The notes beneath the pieces were generated by a model, which searched no databases, was not told the DNA's origin, and was given only the letters and a program-made list of their open reading frames with translations. From Rhodocyclaceae bacterium (GTDB lineage: Bacteria > Pseudomonadota > Gammaproteobacteria > Burkholderiales > Rhodocyclaceae), in assembly GCA_008933825.1 (NCBI GenBank), contig WBUF01000004.1, forward strand, positions 1 to 64,000: a DNA stretch of 64,000 nucleotides, in the 5' to 3' direction. The position numbers and the translations under genes are program-made. Below are positions 8,351 through 16,529 of this stretch, one piece after another. How positions within the stretch are numbered: position 1 is the first letter of the stretch; the number at the start of each line of letters is the position of its first letter.

Positions 8351-8955
8351 CAGCGGGCCAGCCACCAGGCGCCGGCCGCGGCCCAGCCGAGCAGCAGCAG
8401 CGCGCCCAGCCGGCGCGGGCCGGCAATCGCCTCGCCCGGCTCGCCCAGCTTGCGGCCGGTGAGCATGGCCCGCGGCAGGTTCTCGCCATGCAGCAGGCTG
8501 CCGACGAGAACGCCGGCGAGATGGACGGCCACCACGGCCAGCATCAGCCCGGTGGCGAACTCATGCAGTTCCTCCAGCCATTCGCCGTCCAGTTCCTGGT
8601 AGGTGGCCCAGCCGCTGGCCCCGCTCGCCAGCGCCAGCAACAGCAGCAGCACGACCGCCCAGCCGCCGGCCGGATTGTGCCCGGTGTAATGCGGCGGCGA
8701 GAAGCGCAGCAGGCTCTTCAGGTAAGCGAAGGCCTGCCGAGGGCCGCGCACGAAGCTGGCAAAGCGCGCATGCTTCGTGCCGACCACGCCCCACAGCAGG
8801 CGGAACAGGGCGACCGCAGCCACCGTGCCGCCGGCGAAGACATGCACCAGGCGCCACGACTCGCTGTCGCCGGTGACCCAGGCCAGCGCGAAACCGCCCG
8901 CCATCAGCCAGTGGCCGAGGCGCACCGGCAGGTCCCATACGAGCACCTTCTGCAT
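8350..8955 (-). CDS. Cytochrome b561-type membrane protein
   Basis: A 201-residue inner-membrane di-heme cytochrome b of the Ni/Fe-hydrogenase b-type/b561 group. The N-terminus VWDLPVRLGHWLMAGGFALAW places a His at the start of helix 1; further His residues sit in LVHVFAGG, LHEFATGLML and VVAVHLAGVLVGSLLHGEN, about where b-heme ligands fall. Four or five membrane segments are evident. Start 8955 is preferred because it follows the diheme cytochrome stop by one base. It probably passes electrons between the quinone pool and the two periplasmic cytochromes encoded just upstream. Confidence 0.85.
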   Translation of the reverse strand: MQKVLVWDLPVRLGHWLMAGGFALAWVTGDSESWRLVHVFAGGTVAAVALFRLLWGVVGTKHARFASFVRGPRQAFAYLKSLLRFSPPHYTGHNPAGGWAVVLLLLLALASGASGWATYQELDGEWLEELHEFATGLMLAVVAVHLAGVLVGSLLHGENLPRAMLTGRKLGEPGEAIAGPRRLGALLLLGWAAAGAWWLAR

Positions 8956-8956
8956 G

Positions 8957-9433
8957 TCAGTCCTTCCATTTTCCAAAACCCGGCACGACGATCTCGCGCT
9001 CGCGGTAGCTGCCCTGTTCTGCGCGCGTATGGCAGGCGCTGCAGTTCGAGGCGCTGCTCACCCTTGCATCGCGCCATGTCCGGTCGGGCAGCTTGCGGTG
9101 CTCGTGCAGGAACCACTCGGAGCGCGTCAGCCGCGGCGGGTCGCCAGCGCCGGCCATGCGGCTGCGCGTCGCCGCGTGGCGCACGAGGAAGTCCTCGATC
9201 TCGCGCCGCGTCTTCTCATCGAGGACGGCGCTGCCGCCATAGTGCTTGTCGAGCTTCGCCATGACCTGCTGCCAGTCCGCGGCGGTGAGCAGCGCCGGCG
9301 GATACGGCAGGTGGCAACTGGCGCATTCGGCCTTGAACGCCGGCGGGGCATCGGCCGGTACGGGAAGCCGGTCGGCACGGGCCGGCAGGGACAGCGCCAG
9401 GGCGGCGCAGGCAATCAGTCGGGCAGTTCTCAT
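8957..9433 (-). CDS. Diheme cytochrome c (DHC type)
   Basis: A 158-residue periplasmic cytochrome with a signal peptide (1-20, ending ARA-D) and two c-type heme sites, Cys37-x2-Cys40-His41 and Cys131-x2-Cys134-His135. Length, heme spacing and company with a DUF1924/SHP gene and a b561 gene fit the diheme cytochrome c known as the redox partner of sphaeroides heme protein. It overlaps the upstream gene as ATGA and is one base from the downstream gene, so all three should be translated together. Confidence 0.85.
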   Translation of the reverse strand: MRTARLIACAALALSLPARADRLPVPADAPPAFKAECASCHLPYPPALLTAADWQQVMAKLDKHYGGSAVLDEKTRREIEDFLVRHAATRSRMAGAGDPPRLTRSEWFLHEHRKLPDRTWRDARVSSASNCSACHTRAEQGSYREREIVVPGFGKWKD

Positions 9434-9831
9434 TTCGCCTCCGTTGCGAACAGGATGAAATCGGCCTTCTCGGCGGCGCTGCACGCGCGCCCGAGCACCT
9501 CGCTGCAGTTGCGGCGGAACCACTTCTCGACCTTGGCCGGATCGGTGAAGCGCGCGGTCTCCGCGCGCGGCGCCAGCGGCCTGATGGCCTTGCCGGTGAC
9601 GGCATGGCGGCCCGCCTGGAGCGGGCTGTCCGTATGGCAGGCGGCGCAGGCCGGCATCTTCTCCGACACGGCAAAGCGCCTGGCGTAAAACTCGGCGCCG
9701 CGCCGAGCCGAGGGCTGGAAGCCGGGCGATTGCCGGGCCGCCTCGGCGGCATAGCCGGCGGCCAGTTCCGGCGGGCTTGCAGCCATGGCGATTCCGGACG
9801 CAAAAAAACAGCTTAGCCAAACGCGTTTCAT
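9430..9831 (-). CDS. shp: Sphaeroides heme protein (SHP), DUF1924 cytochrome c
   Basis: A 133-residue periplasmic monoheme cytochrome with a signal peptide ending near AMA-A and one heme site, Cys62-x2-Cys65-His66. It belongs to the DUF1924/SHP group, in which heme iron is held by His and an Asn that leaves on reduction, allowing O2 or NO binding. Asn108 in FRRNC is the best candidate for that Asn. Cys109 and Cys117 could form the disulfide known near the site. It is first gene of the operon and is preceded by a CTTAA repeat box. Confidence 0.82.
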   Translation of the reverse strand: MKRVWLSCFFASGIAMAASPPELAAGYAAEAARQSPGFQPSARRGAEFYARRFAVSEKMPACAACHTDSPLQAGRHAVTGKAIRPLAPRAETARFTDPAKVEKWFRRNCSEVLGRACSAAEKADFILFATEAK

Positions 9832-9881
9832 GTTCGCTCCCTTCTGCTTGCAATGCCAGGCGCGAAGTGTCGGCAGACCGC

Positions 9882-9897
9882 CTTAAGCCGGCCTTAA
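9882..9897. promoter_or_regulatory. CTTAA-N6-CTTAA box (QseB/PmrA type)
   Basis: CTTAA at 9882-9886 and 9893-9897, 11 bases apart, 51 bases upstream of the SHP start. It has the same spacing as the 6285-6300 box and lies in the promoter of the operon that encodes the QseB-like regulator. Confidence 0.62.
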
Positions 9898-9964
9898 CGG
9901 GCTCTCGGCCGGTTTGACATGGCTCAATTCCATTTCATTCAAATGCTTGTATATTCATCCCTAA

Positions 9965-9984
9965 ATATTAATGCTCATTGATAT
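9965..9984. promoter_or_regulatory. Candidate MarR operator upstream of the aminobenzoate operon
   Basis: ATATTAATG-CT-CATTGATAT is an inverted repeat matching at 8 of 9 positions. Its size and AT-rich palindromic form suit a MarR-family dimer, and a MarR gene is second in the operon that follows. Confidence 0.5.
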
Positions 9985-10090
9985 TCTCCCTGGACAGACG
10001 CTATGCAGGCTTGTTTTCATTGTCATGAATATTTATACTTAAAATAATTTCACGACGATGTGCCAAAGCGGGCAGAAGGGGGAATCGGAA

Positions 10091-12379
10091 ATGCGTATTG
10101 CGTGCATCGGCGGCGGGCCGGCGGGACTCTACCTCGCCATCCTCATGAAGAAGGCCAATCCGGCCCACGACATCACCGTCTACGAGCGCAACCGCCCGGA
10201 CGACACCTTCGGCTGGGGCGTCGTCTTCTCCGACGCCACGCTCGGCAACTTCCAGGCCGCCGACCCGGAAAGCTACGAGGAGATCACCCGCAACTTCCAC
10301 CACTGGGACGACTGCGACGTCTTCTTCAAGGGCCGCAGGATCACCTCCGGCGGCCACGGCTACTGCGGCATCGGCCGCCAGAAGCTGCTCAACATCCTGC
10401 AGGCGCGCGCCGCCGGCCTCGGCGTCAAGCTGGTGTATGAGACCGAGGTCGAGGACGACGCCGATCCCCGGCTGGCCGGCGCCGACCTGATCGTCGCCGC
10501 CGACGGCGTGCACAGCAAGGTGCGCCACAAATACGCCGCGCACTTCCAGCCCGACATCGACGTGCGCAAGTGCCGCTACATCTGGCTCGGCACCCGCCTC
10601 AAGCTGAACGCCTTCACCTTCATCACCGAGCCCTCCGAATGGGGCTGGTTCCAGGTGCACGCCTACCAGTTCGACCGCGACACCAGCACCTTCATCGTCG
10701 AGTGCCGCGAGGAAACCTGGCAGGCCGCCGGACTGGACAAGCTCGACCAGGCCGGCTCGATCGCCTTCTGCGAAAAGCTGTTCGAGAAGCACCTGCAGGG
10801 CAACGCGCTGATGAGCAACGCCCGCCACCTGCGCGGCTCGGCCTGGCTCAACTTCAACCGCGTCCTCAGCCGGAAGTGGCACCACCGGAACGTCGTGCTG
10901 ATCGGCGACGCCGCCCACACCGCGCACTTTTCCATCGGCTCCGGCACCAAGCTGGCGATGGAGGACGCCATCGCGCTGGCGAAGACGCTGACTGCGCATC
11001 CCGGCGACGTCGAGCGCGCCCTGGCCCTCTATCAGGAGGAGCGCGAGATCGAGGCGCTCAGGCTGCAAAGCTCGGCGCGCAACCGCATGGAGTGGTTCGA
11101 GAACGTCGCGCGCTACGCCCACCTCGAGCCCGAGCAGTTCGCCTACACGCTCCTCACCGGCAGCCAGCGCATCGGCCACGAGAACCTGCGCCTGCGCGAC
11201 CGCGCCTACGTCGAGAGCGTCGAGACCTGGTTCGCGCAGAAGAGCGGCCTGCCGGCGCAGCCGCTGCCGCCGATGTTCACCCCCTTCACGTTGCGCAAAC
11301 TCACCCTGAAGAACCGCGTCGTCGTCTCGCCGATGGCGATGTATTCCTGCCGCGACGGCCAGCCTGACGACTTCCTGCTGGTGCACCTGGGCAGCCGGGC
11401 GCTGGGCGGGGCGGGTCTCGTGATGACCGAGATGACCTGCATCGCGCCGGAGGCGCGCATCACGCCGGGCTGCGCCGGGCTGTGGAACGACGAGCAGACG
11501 CGCGGCTGGGGCCGCATCGCGGATTTCGTGCACGAGCGCAGCGACGCGGCGATCGGCCTGCAGCTCGGCCATGCCGGGCCGAAGGGCTCGACCCAGCTCG
11601 GCTGGGAGGAGATCGACGCGCCGCTGCCCGCGGGCAACTGGCCGCTGCTGGCCGCCTCGGCGATTCCCTACGGTCCGCAGAACCAGGTGCCGAAGGCGAT
11701 GACGCGCGCCGACATGGACGCCGTGCGCGTGCAGTTCGTCGCCGCCGCGCAGCGCGGCGCCGTGGCGGACTTCGACCTGCTGGAACTGCACTGCGCCCAC
11801 GGCTACCTGCTGTCCAGCTTCCTCTGTCCGCTCACCAACCGGCGCACGGACGAGTACGGCGGCAGCCTGGAGAACCGCCTGCGCTACCCGATCGAGGTGT
11901 TCCGCGCGCTGCGCGCCGCCTGGCCGGCGGAGCGGCCGATGACGGTGCGCATCTCGGCGCACGACTGGGCGCCGGGCGGCAACACGGCGGAGGACGCGGT
12001 GGCCATCGCCCGCGCCTTCCGGGACGCCGGCGCCGACATGATCGACGTCTCCTCCGGCCAGACCACGCGCGAGGCGCAGCCGGTCTACGGCCGCATGTAC
12101 CAGACGCCGTTCTCCGACCAGATCAGGAACGAGACCGGCATCGCCACCATCGCCGTGGGCAACATCTTCGAGGCCGACCATGTCAATTCGATCATCGCCG
12201 CCGGGCGCGCCGACTTGTGCGCCATCGCCCGTCCGCACCTGGCCGACCCGGCCTGGACGCTGCACGCGGCGGCGCAACTCGGCCATGGCGACATCGCCTG
12301 GCCGAAGCAGTACCTCACCGGCAAGGCCCAGCTCGAGCGCAACCTGGCGCGCGCCGGCCAGCTGGCGATCCGGGCATGA
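10091..12379 (+). CDS. 2-aminobenzoyl-CoA monooxygenase/reductase (bifunctional flavoprotein)
   Basis: A 762-residue fusion. Residues 1 to about 390 are a class A flavin monooxygenase, with FAD-binding [10 protein letters not shown] and the GD motif in [17 protein letters not shown]. From about 395 it is an old-yellow-enzyme-type NADH:flavin oxidoreductase ([20 protein letters not shown], then [13 protein letters not shown]). This arrangement is that of 2-aminobenzoyl-CoA monooxygenase/reductase of Azoarcus evansii, which hydroxylates and then reduces the ring. The related salicylyl-CoA 5-hydroxylase shares the fold, so substrate rests on the CoA ligase gene downstream. AAGGGGG precedes the chosen ATG; an in-frame ATG at 10058 lacks such a site. 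Confidence 0.87.
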   Translation: MRIACIGGGPAGLYLAILMKKANPAHDITVYERNRPDDTFGWGVVFSDATLGNFQAADPESYEEITRNFHHWDDCDVFFKGRRITSGGHGYCGIGRQKLLNILQARAAGLGVKLVYETEVEDDADPRLAGADLIVAADGVHSKVRHKYAAHFQPDIDVRKCRYIWLGTRLKLNAFTFITEPSEWGWFQVHAYQFDRDTSTFIVECREETWQAAGLDKLDQAGSIAFCEKLFEKHLQGNALMSNARHLRGSAWLNFNRVLSRKWHHRNVVLIGDAAHTAHFSIGSGTKLAMEDAIALAKTLTAHPGDVERALALYQEEREIEALRLQSSARNRMEWFENVARYAHLEPEQFAYTLLTGSQRIGHENLRLRDRAYVESVETWFAQKSGLPAQPLPPMFTPFTLRKLTLKNRVVVSPMAMYSCRDGQPDDFLLVHLGSRALGGAGLVMTEMTCIAPEARITPGCAGLWNDEQTRGWGRIADFVHERSDAAIGLQLGHAGPKGSTQLGWEEIDAPLPAGNWPLLAASAIPYGPQNQVPKAMTRADMDAVRVQFVAAAQRGAVADFDLLELHCAHGYLLSSFLCPLTNRRTDEYGGSLENRLRYPIEVFRALRAAWPAERPMTVRISAHDWAPGGNTAEDAVAIARAFRDAGADMIDVSSGQTTREAQPVYGRMYQTPFSDQIRNETGIATIAVGNIFEADHVNSIIAAGRADLCAIARPHLADPAWTLHAAAQLGHGDIAWPKQYLTGKAQLERNLARAGQLAIRA

Positions 12380-12417
12380 TTTTCAATCAATTGCCATTCA
12401 GGCAGGGAGAGCATGAA

Positions 12418-12924
12418 ATGAGCAAGCCAAGCAAGACCGCCGCGCAGCGGGCGGATCACGAAACCCGCCTCACCGAGGAGCACCACGAGTCGCTGCGCCT
12501 GTGGCTGCGCATGCTGGCCTGCACCAACCTCGTCGAGGGCTACGTGCGCAGCCAGCTGCGCGTGAGGTTCCAGACCACACTGCCGCGCTTCGACCTGATG
12601 TCGCAGCTCGAGCGCAACCCGGACGGCCTGAAGATGGGCGAACTGTCCAGGCGCATGATGGTCACCGGCGGCAACGTCACCGGCATCACCGACCAGCTCG
12701 TCGCCGAGGGGCTCGTCGTGCGCGAGGACAATCCGAAGGACCGCCGCGCCTACATCGTCAAGCTGACCAAGGAGGGCCGCCGCGTCTTCCGCCAGTGGGC
12801 CGACGAGCACGAGGACTGGATCATCAAGCTGTTCGACGGACTCGACGAGAAGGAACGCAGCCAGCTCTATGCCCTGCTGGCGCGGCTCAAGCAGCATGTC
12901 GCCGAGTTGCAGCCGGAGCGCTGA
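12418..12924 (+). CDS. MarR-family transcriptional regulator
   Basis: A 168-residue winged-helix repressor. The DNA-binding region is LPRFDLMSQLERNPDGLKMGELSRRMMVTGGNVTGITDQL, followed by the wing RREDNPKDRRAYIVKLT with the family's D-x-R-x-x motif. Helices at both ends should form the dimer interface. It lies second in the aminobenzoate operon, 38 bases after the monooxygenase and one base before the ligase. It is therefore likely to be an autoregulated repressor relieved by an aryl-CoA thioester, as in other MarR regulators of aromatic CoA pathways. A GGGAGA site precedes ATG 12418. Confidence 0.88.
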   Translation: MSKPSKTAAQRADHETRLTEEHHESLRLWLRMLACTNLVEGYVRSQLRVRFQTTLPRFDLMSQLERNPDGLKMGELSRRMMVTGGNVTGITDQLVAEGLVVREDNPKDRRAYIVKLTKEGRRVFRQWADEHEDWIIKLFDGLDEKERSQLYALLARLKQHVAELQPER

Positions 12925-12925
12925 A

Positions 12926-14551
12926 ATGGCCCGCACGGCACACCTCGACACCTTCGCGCGCGACAATCTGCCGCCGCGCAGCCAGTGGCCAGAGCTGGTC
13001 TTCGAGCGGCCGGAGCTGCAATACCCGGAGCGCGCGAACTGCGCGGCCGCACTGCTCGACGCGATGGTTGCCGCCGGCCATGGCGAGCGGCCGGCGCTGT
13101 GGGCGCCGGTCGACGGCAAGCCGGTGGCCTGCACCTACCGCCAGCTGCTCGCCCGCGCCAATCGCATCGCCCGCGCCCTCACCGATGACCTCGGCCTGGT
13201 GCCGGGCAAGCGCGTGCTGCTGCGCGGGCCGAACAACCCGATGATGGCCGCCTGCTGGCTGGGGATCGTCAAGGCCGGCGGCATCGTCGTCGCCACCATG
13301 CCGCTGCTGCGCGCGAAGGAACTCACGCAGATCGCCGTCAAGGCGCGCTGCTCGCTCGCCCTGTGCGACACACGCCTGCTCGACGAACTGGAGCAGGCGC
13401 GGCCCGATTGTCCCGACCTCAAGCGCATCGTCCCGTTCAATGATGGCGGAGACGGTTCGCTCGAGACCCTGCTCGCCGGCAAGCCGGATAGCTTCGACAA
13501 CGTCGACACGGCGGCCGACGACGTGGCGCTGATCGCCTTCACCTCCGGCACCACCGGCGAGCCGAAGGGCACCATGCATTTCCACCGCGACGTGCTGGCG
13601 ATGTGCGACGCCTTCCCGCGCTCGGTGCTGAAGCCTGCGCCCGACGACGTCTTCTGCGGCACGCCGCCGCTCGCCTTCACCTTCGGCCTGGGCGGCCTGC
13701 TCTGCTTCCCGCTGCGCTTCGGCGCCTCCACCGTGCTGGTGGAGAAACTGATGCCGGACACGCTGCTGCAGACGATCCGCGACTTCAAGGCGACCGTCTG
13801 TTTCACGGCGCCGACCTTCTGGCGGCTGATGGCGCCGCTGGCCGCGAAGGACGGCATCGGCCGCCTGAAGAAATGCGTCTCCGCCGGCGAGGCCCTGCCC
13901 GACGCCACGCGCCAGCTGTGGAAGCGGGCCACCGGCATCGAAATCATCGACGGCATCGGCGCCACCGAGATGATCCACATCTTCATCTCCTCGCCGCCGG
14001 AAGAAGTGCGCCCCGGCGCCATTGGCCGCGTCGTGCCGGGTTACCGCGCCCGCATTGTCGACGACGACGGCAATCCGCTGCCGCCGGGCGAAGTCGGCCG
14101 GCTCGCCGTGCAGGGGCCGACCGGCTGCCGCTATCTCGCCGACGCGCGCCAAAGTCAGTACGTGCGGGACGGCTGGAATCTCACGGGCGACGCCTTCTCG
14201 ATGGACGCCGACGGCTACTTCACCTTCCAGGCCCGCACCGACGACATGATCATCTCGGCCGGCTACAACATCGCCGGCCCCGAGGTGGAGGGCGCGCTGC
14301 TGCTGCATCCGGCCGTCGCCGAATGCGGCGTCGTCGGCGTACCCGACGACGAGCGCGGCCAGATCGTCAAGGCGGTCGTCGTGCTGCGCGAGGGCCACGT
14401 GCCCTCGGACGCGCTGGTGCGCGAACTGCAGGACTTCGTCAAGCAGGCGATCGCCCCCTACAAGTACCCACGCGCCGTCACGTTCGCCGCCAGCCTGCCG
14501 CGCACCGAGACCGGCAAGCTGCAGCGCTTCCGGCTCAGGCAAACGACATGA
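12926..14551 (+). CDS. abmG: 2-aminobenzoate-CoA ligase
   Basis: A 541-residue acyl-adenylate-forming enzyme of the benzoate-CoA ligase group. It joins an aromatic acid to CoA with ATP going to AMP. Core motifs are FTSGTTGEPKGTMHFH (phosphate-binding loop), GIGATEM, GWNLTGDAF and the C-terminal TETGKLQRFRLR with the catalytic Lys. The N-terminal ERPELQYPERANCAAALLD is typical of 2-aminobenzoate-CoA ligases of Azoarcus and Thauera. Genetic linkage to the monooxygenase/reductase supports 2-aminobenzoate rather than benzoate. It carries an ACTGACTTT copy (minus) at 14151. Confidence 0.85.
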   Translation: MARTAHLDTFARDNLPPRSQWPELVFERPELQYPERANCAAALLDAMVAAGHGERPALWAPVDGKPVACTYRQLLARANRIARALTDDLGLVPGKRVLLRGPNNPMMAACWLGIVKAGGIVVATMPLLRAKELTQIAVKARCSLALCDTRLLDELEQARPDCPDLKRIVPFNDGGDGSLETLLAGKPDSFDNVDTAADDVALIAFTSGTTGEPKGTMHFHRDVLAMCDAFPRSVLKPAPDDVFCGTPPLAFTFGLGGLLCFPLRFGASTVLVEKLMPDTLLQTIRDFKATVCFTAPTFWRLMAPLAAKDGIGRLKKCVSAGEALPDATRQLWKRATGIEIIDGIGATEMIHIFISSPPEEVRPGAIGRVVPGYRARIVDDDGNPLPPGEVGRLAVQGPTGCRYLADARQSQYVRDGWNLTGDAFSMDADGYFTFQARTDDMIISAGYNIAGPEVEGALLLHPAVAECGVVGVPDDERGQIVKAVVVLREGHVPSDALVRELQDFVKQAIAPYKYPRAVTFAASLPRTETGKLQRFRLRQTT

Positions 14552-15015
14552 GCAGCCGCATCCTCGGCGACACCTTTCACAGCGACATGCTGGTGCGCTT
14601 CTCGCACTGCGACCCGGCCGGCATCGTCTTCTATCCCCAGTACTTCATCATGTTCAACGGCCTGGTGGAGGACTGGTTCAACCAGGGCCTGGGCGTGAAT
14701 TACGCGCGCACCATCACCGAGCACCGGCTCGGCTTTCCCATCGTCAAGCTCGAGTGCGACTTCGTCGCGCCCTCCAAGATCGGCGAGATCATCACGCTTG
14801 GCCTGCGGCTGTTGCGGCTGGGCCGGAGCTCCATGGAGATTGCCGTCGACTGCCGACATGGCGCGCAAGCCCGCCTCTCCGCCCGCTTCGTGCTGGTCGC
14901 CATGGACCTCGAGCGGCAGCGCGCGCAGCCGGTGCCCGACGACCTGCGCGCGCTGATGCTGGCCTTCCGGAATGGCGAATTCGACATCAACAACCACAAC
15001 AGGAGAGAGACGTGA
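14548..15015 (+). CDS. Acyl-CoA thioesterase, hotdog fold (4-hydroxybenzoyl-CoA thioesterase family)
   Basis: A 155-residue hotdog-fold enzyme. FSHCDPAGIVFYPQYF contains the catalytic Asp of the Pseudomonas-type 4-hydroxybenzoyl-CoA thioesterase family (D-x-x-G-I-V-F/Y). It overlaps the ligase by four bases and the RidA gene as GTGA, so it belongs to the aminobenzoate operon. It may release CoA from dead-end aryl- or alicyclic-CoA intermediates, recovering the CoA pool. Alternatively it may hydrolyse a specific pathway intermediate. Confidence 0.85.
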   Translation: MSSRILGDTFHSDMLVRFSHCDPAGIVFYPQYFIMFNGLVEDWFNQGLGVNYARTITEHRLGFPIVKLECDFVAPSKIGEIITLGLRLLRLGRSSMEIAVDCRHGAQARLSARFVLVAMDLERQRAQPVPDDLRALMLAFRNGEFDINNHNRRET

Positions 15016-15404
15016 TCCAGCTATTCAACCCCACGGAGTGGGCGCGGCCGAAGGGCTATTCCAACGGCGTCACCGCCCAGGGCCAGATGATCTTCGTTGC
15101 CGGCCAGGTGGGCTGGGACGCAAACGAGGTGTTCCAGACCGACGACCTGGCCGGTCAGGTGCGCCAGGCGCTGGCCAACATCGTCGCCATCCTCGCCACG
15201 GCCGGCGCGAAGCCGGAGAACATCGTGCGCATGAACTGGTATCTTGCCGACAAGGACGAGTACAACAGGCGGCTCGCCGAGATCGGCGCCGCCTACCGCG
15301 AGACCATCGGCCGCCATTTCCCCGCCATGACCGCCCTCCAGGTAGCCGGCTTCGTCGAGGACGGCGCCAAGGTGGAGATCGAGGTCACGGCGATGCTGCC
15401 CTAG
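15012..15404 (+). CDS. RidA/YjgF family enamine/imine deaminase
   Basis: A 130-residue protein of the RidA family, which forms trimers and hydrolyses reactive enamines or imines to ketones and ammonia. The core LFNPTEWARPKGYSNGV, FVAGQVGWD and the C-terminal EIEVTAML are recognisable. The start is GTG 15012, overlapping the thioesterase stop as GTGA after AGGAGAGA. The monooxygenase/reductase makes a 2-amino-5-oxocyclohexene-type CoA ester, which must lose ammonia. A RidA protein at the end of this operon is well placed for that step, though this is inference. Confidence 0.83.
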   Translation: MIQLFNPTEWARPKGYSNGVTAQGQMIFVAGQVGWDANEVFQTDDLAGQVRQALANIVAILATAGAKPENIVRMNWYLADKDEYNRRLAEIGAAYRETIGRHFPAMTALQVAGFVEDGAKVEIEVTAMLP

Positions 15405-15445
15405 TGTCCTGAATCAGCAATTCGCCGAAGTAAAGATGGCGAGAA

Positions 15446-16465
15446 TCATCTGGCCAGCCTTCCGCCGCCGCGCGTTTCGTGCTCGCTATCCGGCCCGCGT
15501 GGCGATCCATCGCGGCGGCCCCGCCGCTCTTCCATGCGCTGGCGCCGCTCGGGCCCATCCCCCGAGCGTCGTTCGCGCAGTTCACCGCCCCGTCCTTCAC
15601 GTTCCAGCCTGCGCTGCTGCAAGGCCTCCTGCCTTTGCTGGCGGCGCTCCTCTCCCTGCTGGCGGCGCTGAGTTTCCTGCTCGCGACGGCGTTCCTGGAT
15701 GGCCTTCTGGCGCTCCGCCTTTTGCTTGTCGAGCTGGGTCTTCTTTTCCAGCAGGACCTTGCGGCGCTCCTCGCGGCGCTCGTCGATGAGCTTGCGGATG
15801 GTTTCGTGGCGGGCGGCAATGGCGGGCTCGTGCCGGGTCGCCTTGAAGAAGGCCGGCACCTGCGTCAGCACGCGCGGCCGCGGCTTGCCCCTGAGCGGAG
15901 CAAAGCCCGCCTGGTTGGGCCGCACCTCGACGCTGCCGTGCCGGGTCTGCAAGGTCGTGGCGCCGACGTTGACCTTGTCGTAGCTGCCCGGCTCGCCTGC
16001 CGTTGCGCCCTGCGGAATGACCAGCGGCTCGTGGTCGGTGCCGCGCACACCGATGGTGGCGGTGGGCGTGCGCACCTGGTAGCTGCGCGGGTTGAACTTG
16101 CCGATCCAGCCCGTGACCGAACGGAAAGTGCCCTCCAGCAGGCTGAAGACGCTCTTGTCCCGGTCGTCGCCCTCCGCCCGATAGGCGGCGATGCTCATTT
16201 TCGTGTCAGGCCGCACGGCAATGAAGCCGCCGTCCTCCATGGCGAGGTGCAGCTCGCCATTGCGCCCGGTGACGATGCCCTCGCCTTCATGGACCCTGTC
16301 GCCGACGGCAACCTGGCGCGGCTTCTTCGCCCGGTCGAAGACCGTGACCTCGCCCTCGACCAGCTCGACCTTGCCGGCAAGGCTGGGCGCGGCTGGCTGC
16401 GGGCTCTGCGCGAAGACGGCGCAGGCGGCCAGCAGCAGGAACAGGCCGGAGAGCAGGCGGCGCAT
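15446..16465 (-). CDS. Secreted FecR-domain protein with charged helical tail
   Basis: A 339-residue protein with a signal peptide ending VFA-Q and a FecR domain (about 30-190): GKVELVEGEVTVFD, VAVGDRVHEGEGIVTG, and the motif YQVRTPTATIGVRGTDHE. From about residue 215 to the end it is extremely rich in Arg, Glu and Gln, predicting a long charged helix or coiled coil. No TonB receptor or sigma factor is adjacent, so it is not a normal FecIRA anti-sigma factor. It is more like the periplasmic or surface FecR-only proteins of Betaproteobacteria. It stands alone between oppositely directed genes. Confidence 0.8.
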   Translation of the reverse strand: MRRLLSGLFLLLAACAVFAQSPQPAAPSLAGKVELVEGEVTVFDRAKKPRQVAVGDRVHEGEGIVTGRNGELHLAMEDGGFIAVRPDTKMSIAAYRAEGDDRDKSVFSLLEGTFRSVTGWIGKFNPRSYQVRTPTATIGVRGTDHEPLVIPQGATAGEPGSYDKVNVGATTLQTRHGSVEVRPNQAGFAPLRGKPRPRVLTQVPAFFKATRHEPAIAARHETIRKLIDERREERRKVLLEKKTQLDKQKAERQKAIQERRREQETQRRQQGEERRQQRQEALQQRRLEREGRGGELRERRSGDGPERRQRMEERRGRRDGSPRGPDSEHETRGGGRLAR

Positions 16466-16529
16466 GGCGGATCCTCCAGTGTGTCTGTCGGGAGTTAAGC
16501 GGCCGAAGCTGGAAATGGGTCGGGCCGGC

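Larger units (their letters stand above)
9832..10090. promoter_or_regulatory. Divergent promoter region between heme operon and aminobenzoate operon
   Basis: This 259-base region has a GC-rich left part serving the minus-strand heme operon, with the CTTAA box. The right part, from about 9935, is AT-rich and serves the plus-strand aminobenzoate operon. In the AT-rich part are a 9-bp inverted repeat at 9965-9984 (8 of 9 matching) and a perfect 5-bp one at 10016-10029. Both are candidate operators for the MarR protein encoded at 12418-12924. Confidence 0.6.

Noticed and set aside
10001..12286. A 761-codon frame antisense to the aminobenzoyl-CoA monooxygenase/reductase
   Set aside because: Mirror frame caused by high third-position GC. 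The plus-strand protein is unmistakable.
10091..12379. Salicylyl-CoA 5-hydroxylase
   Set aside because: Same fold, but the adjacent ligase resembles 2-aminobenzoate-CoA ligase and the fusion plan is that of 2-aminobenzoyl-CoA monooxygenase/reductase. It is not fully excluded.
15446..16465. FecR anti-sigma factor of an iron-uptake system
   Set aside because: No FecI sigma factor or TonB receptor is adjacent, and the protein has a signal peptide at its very start with a long charged tail.
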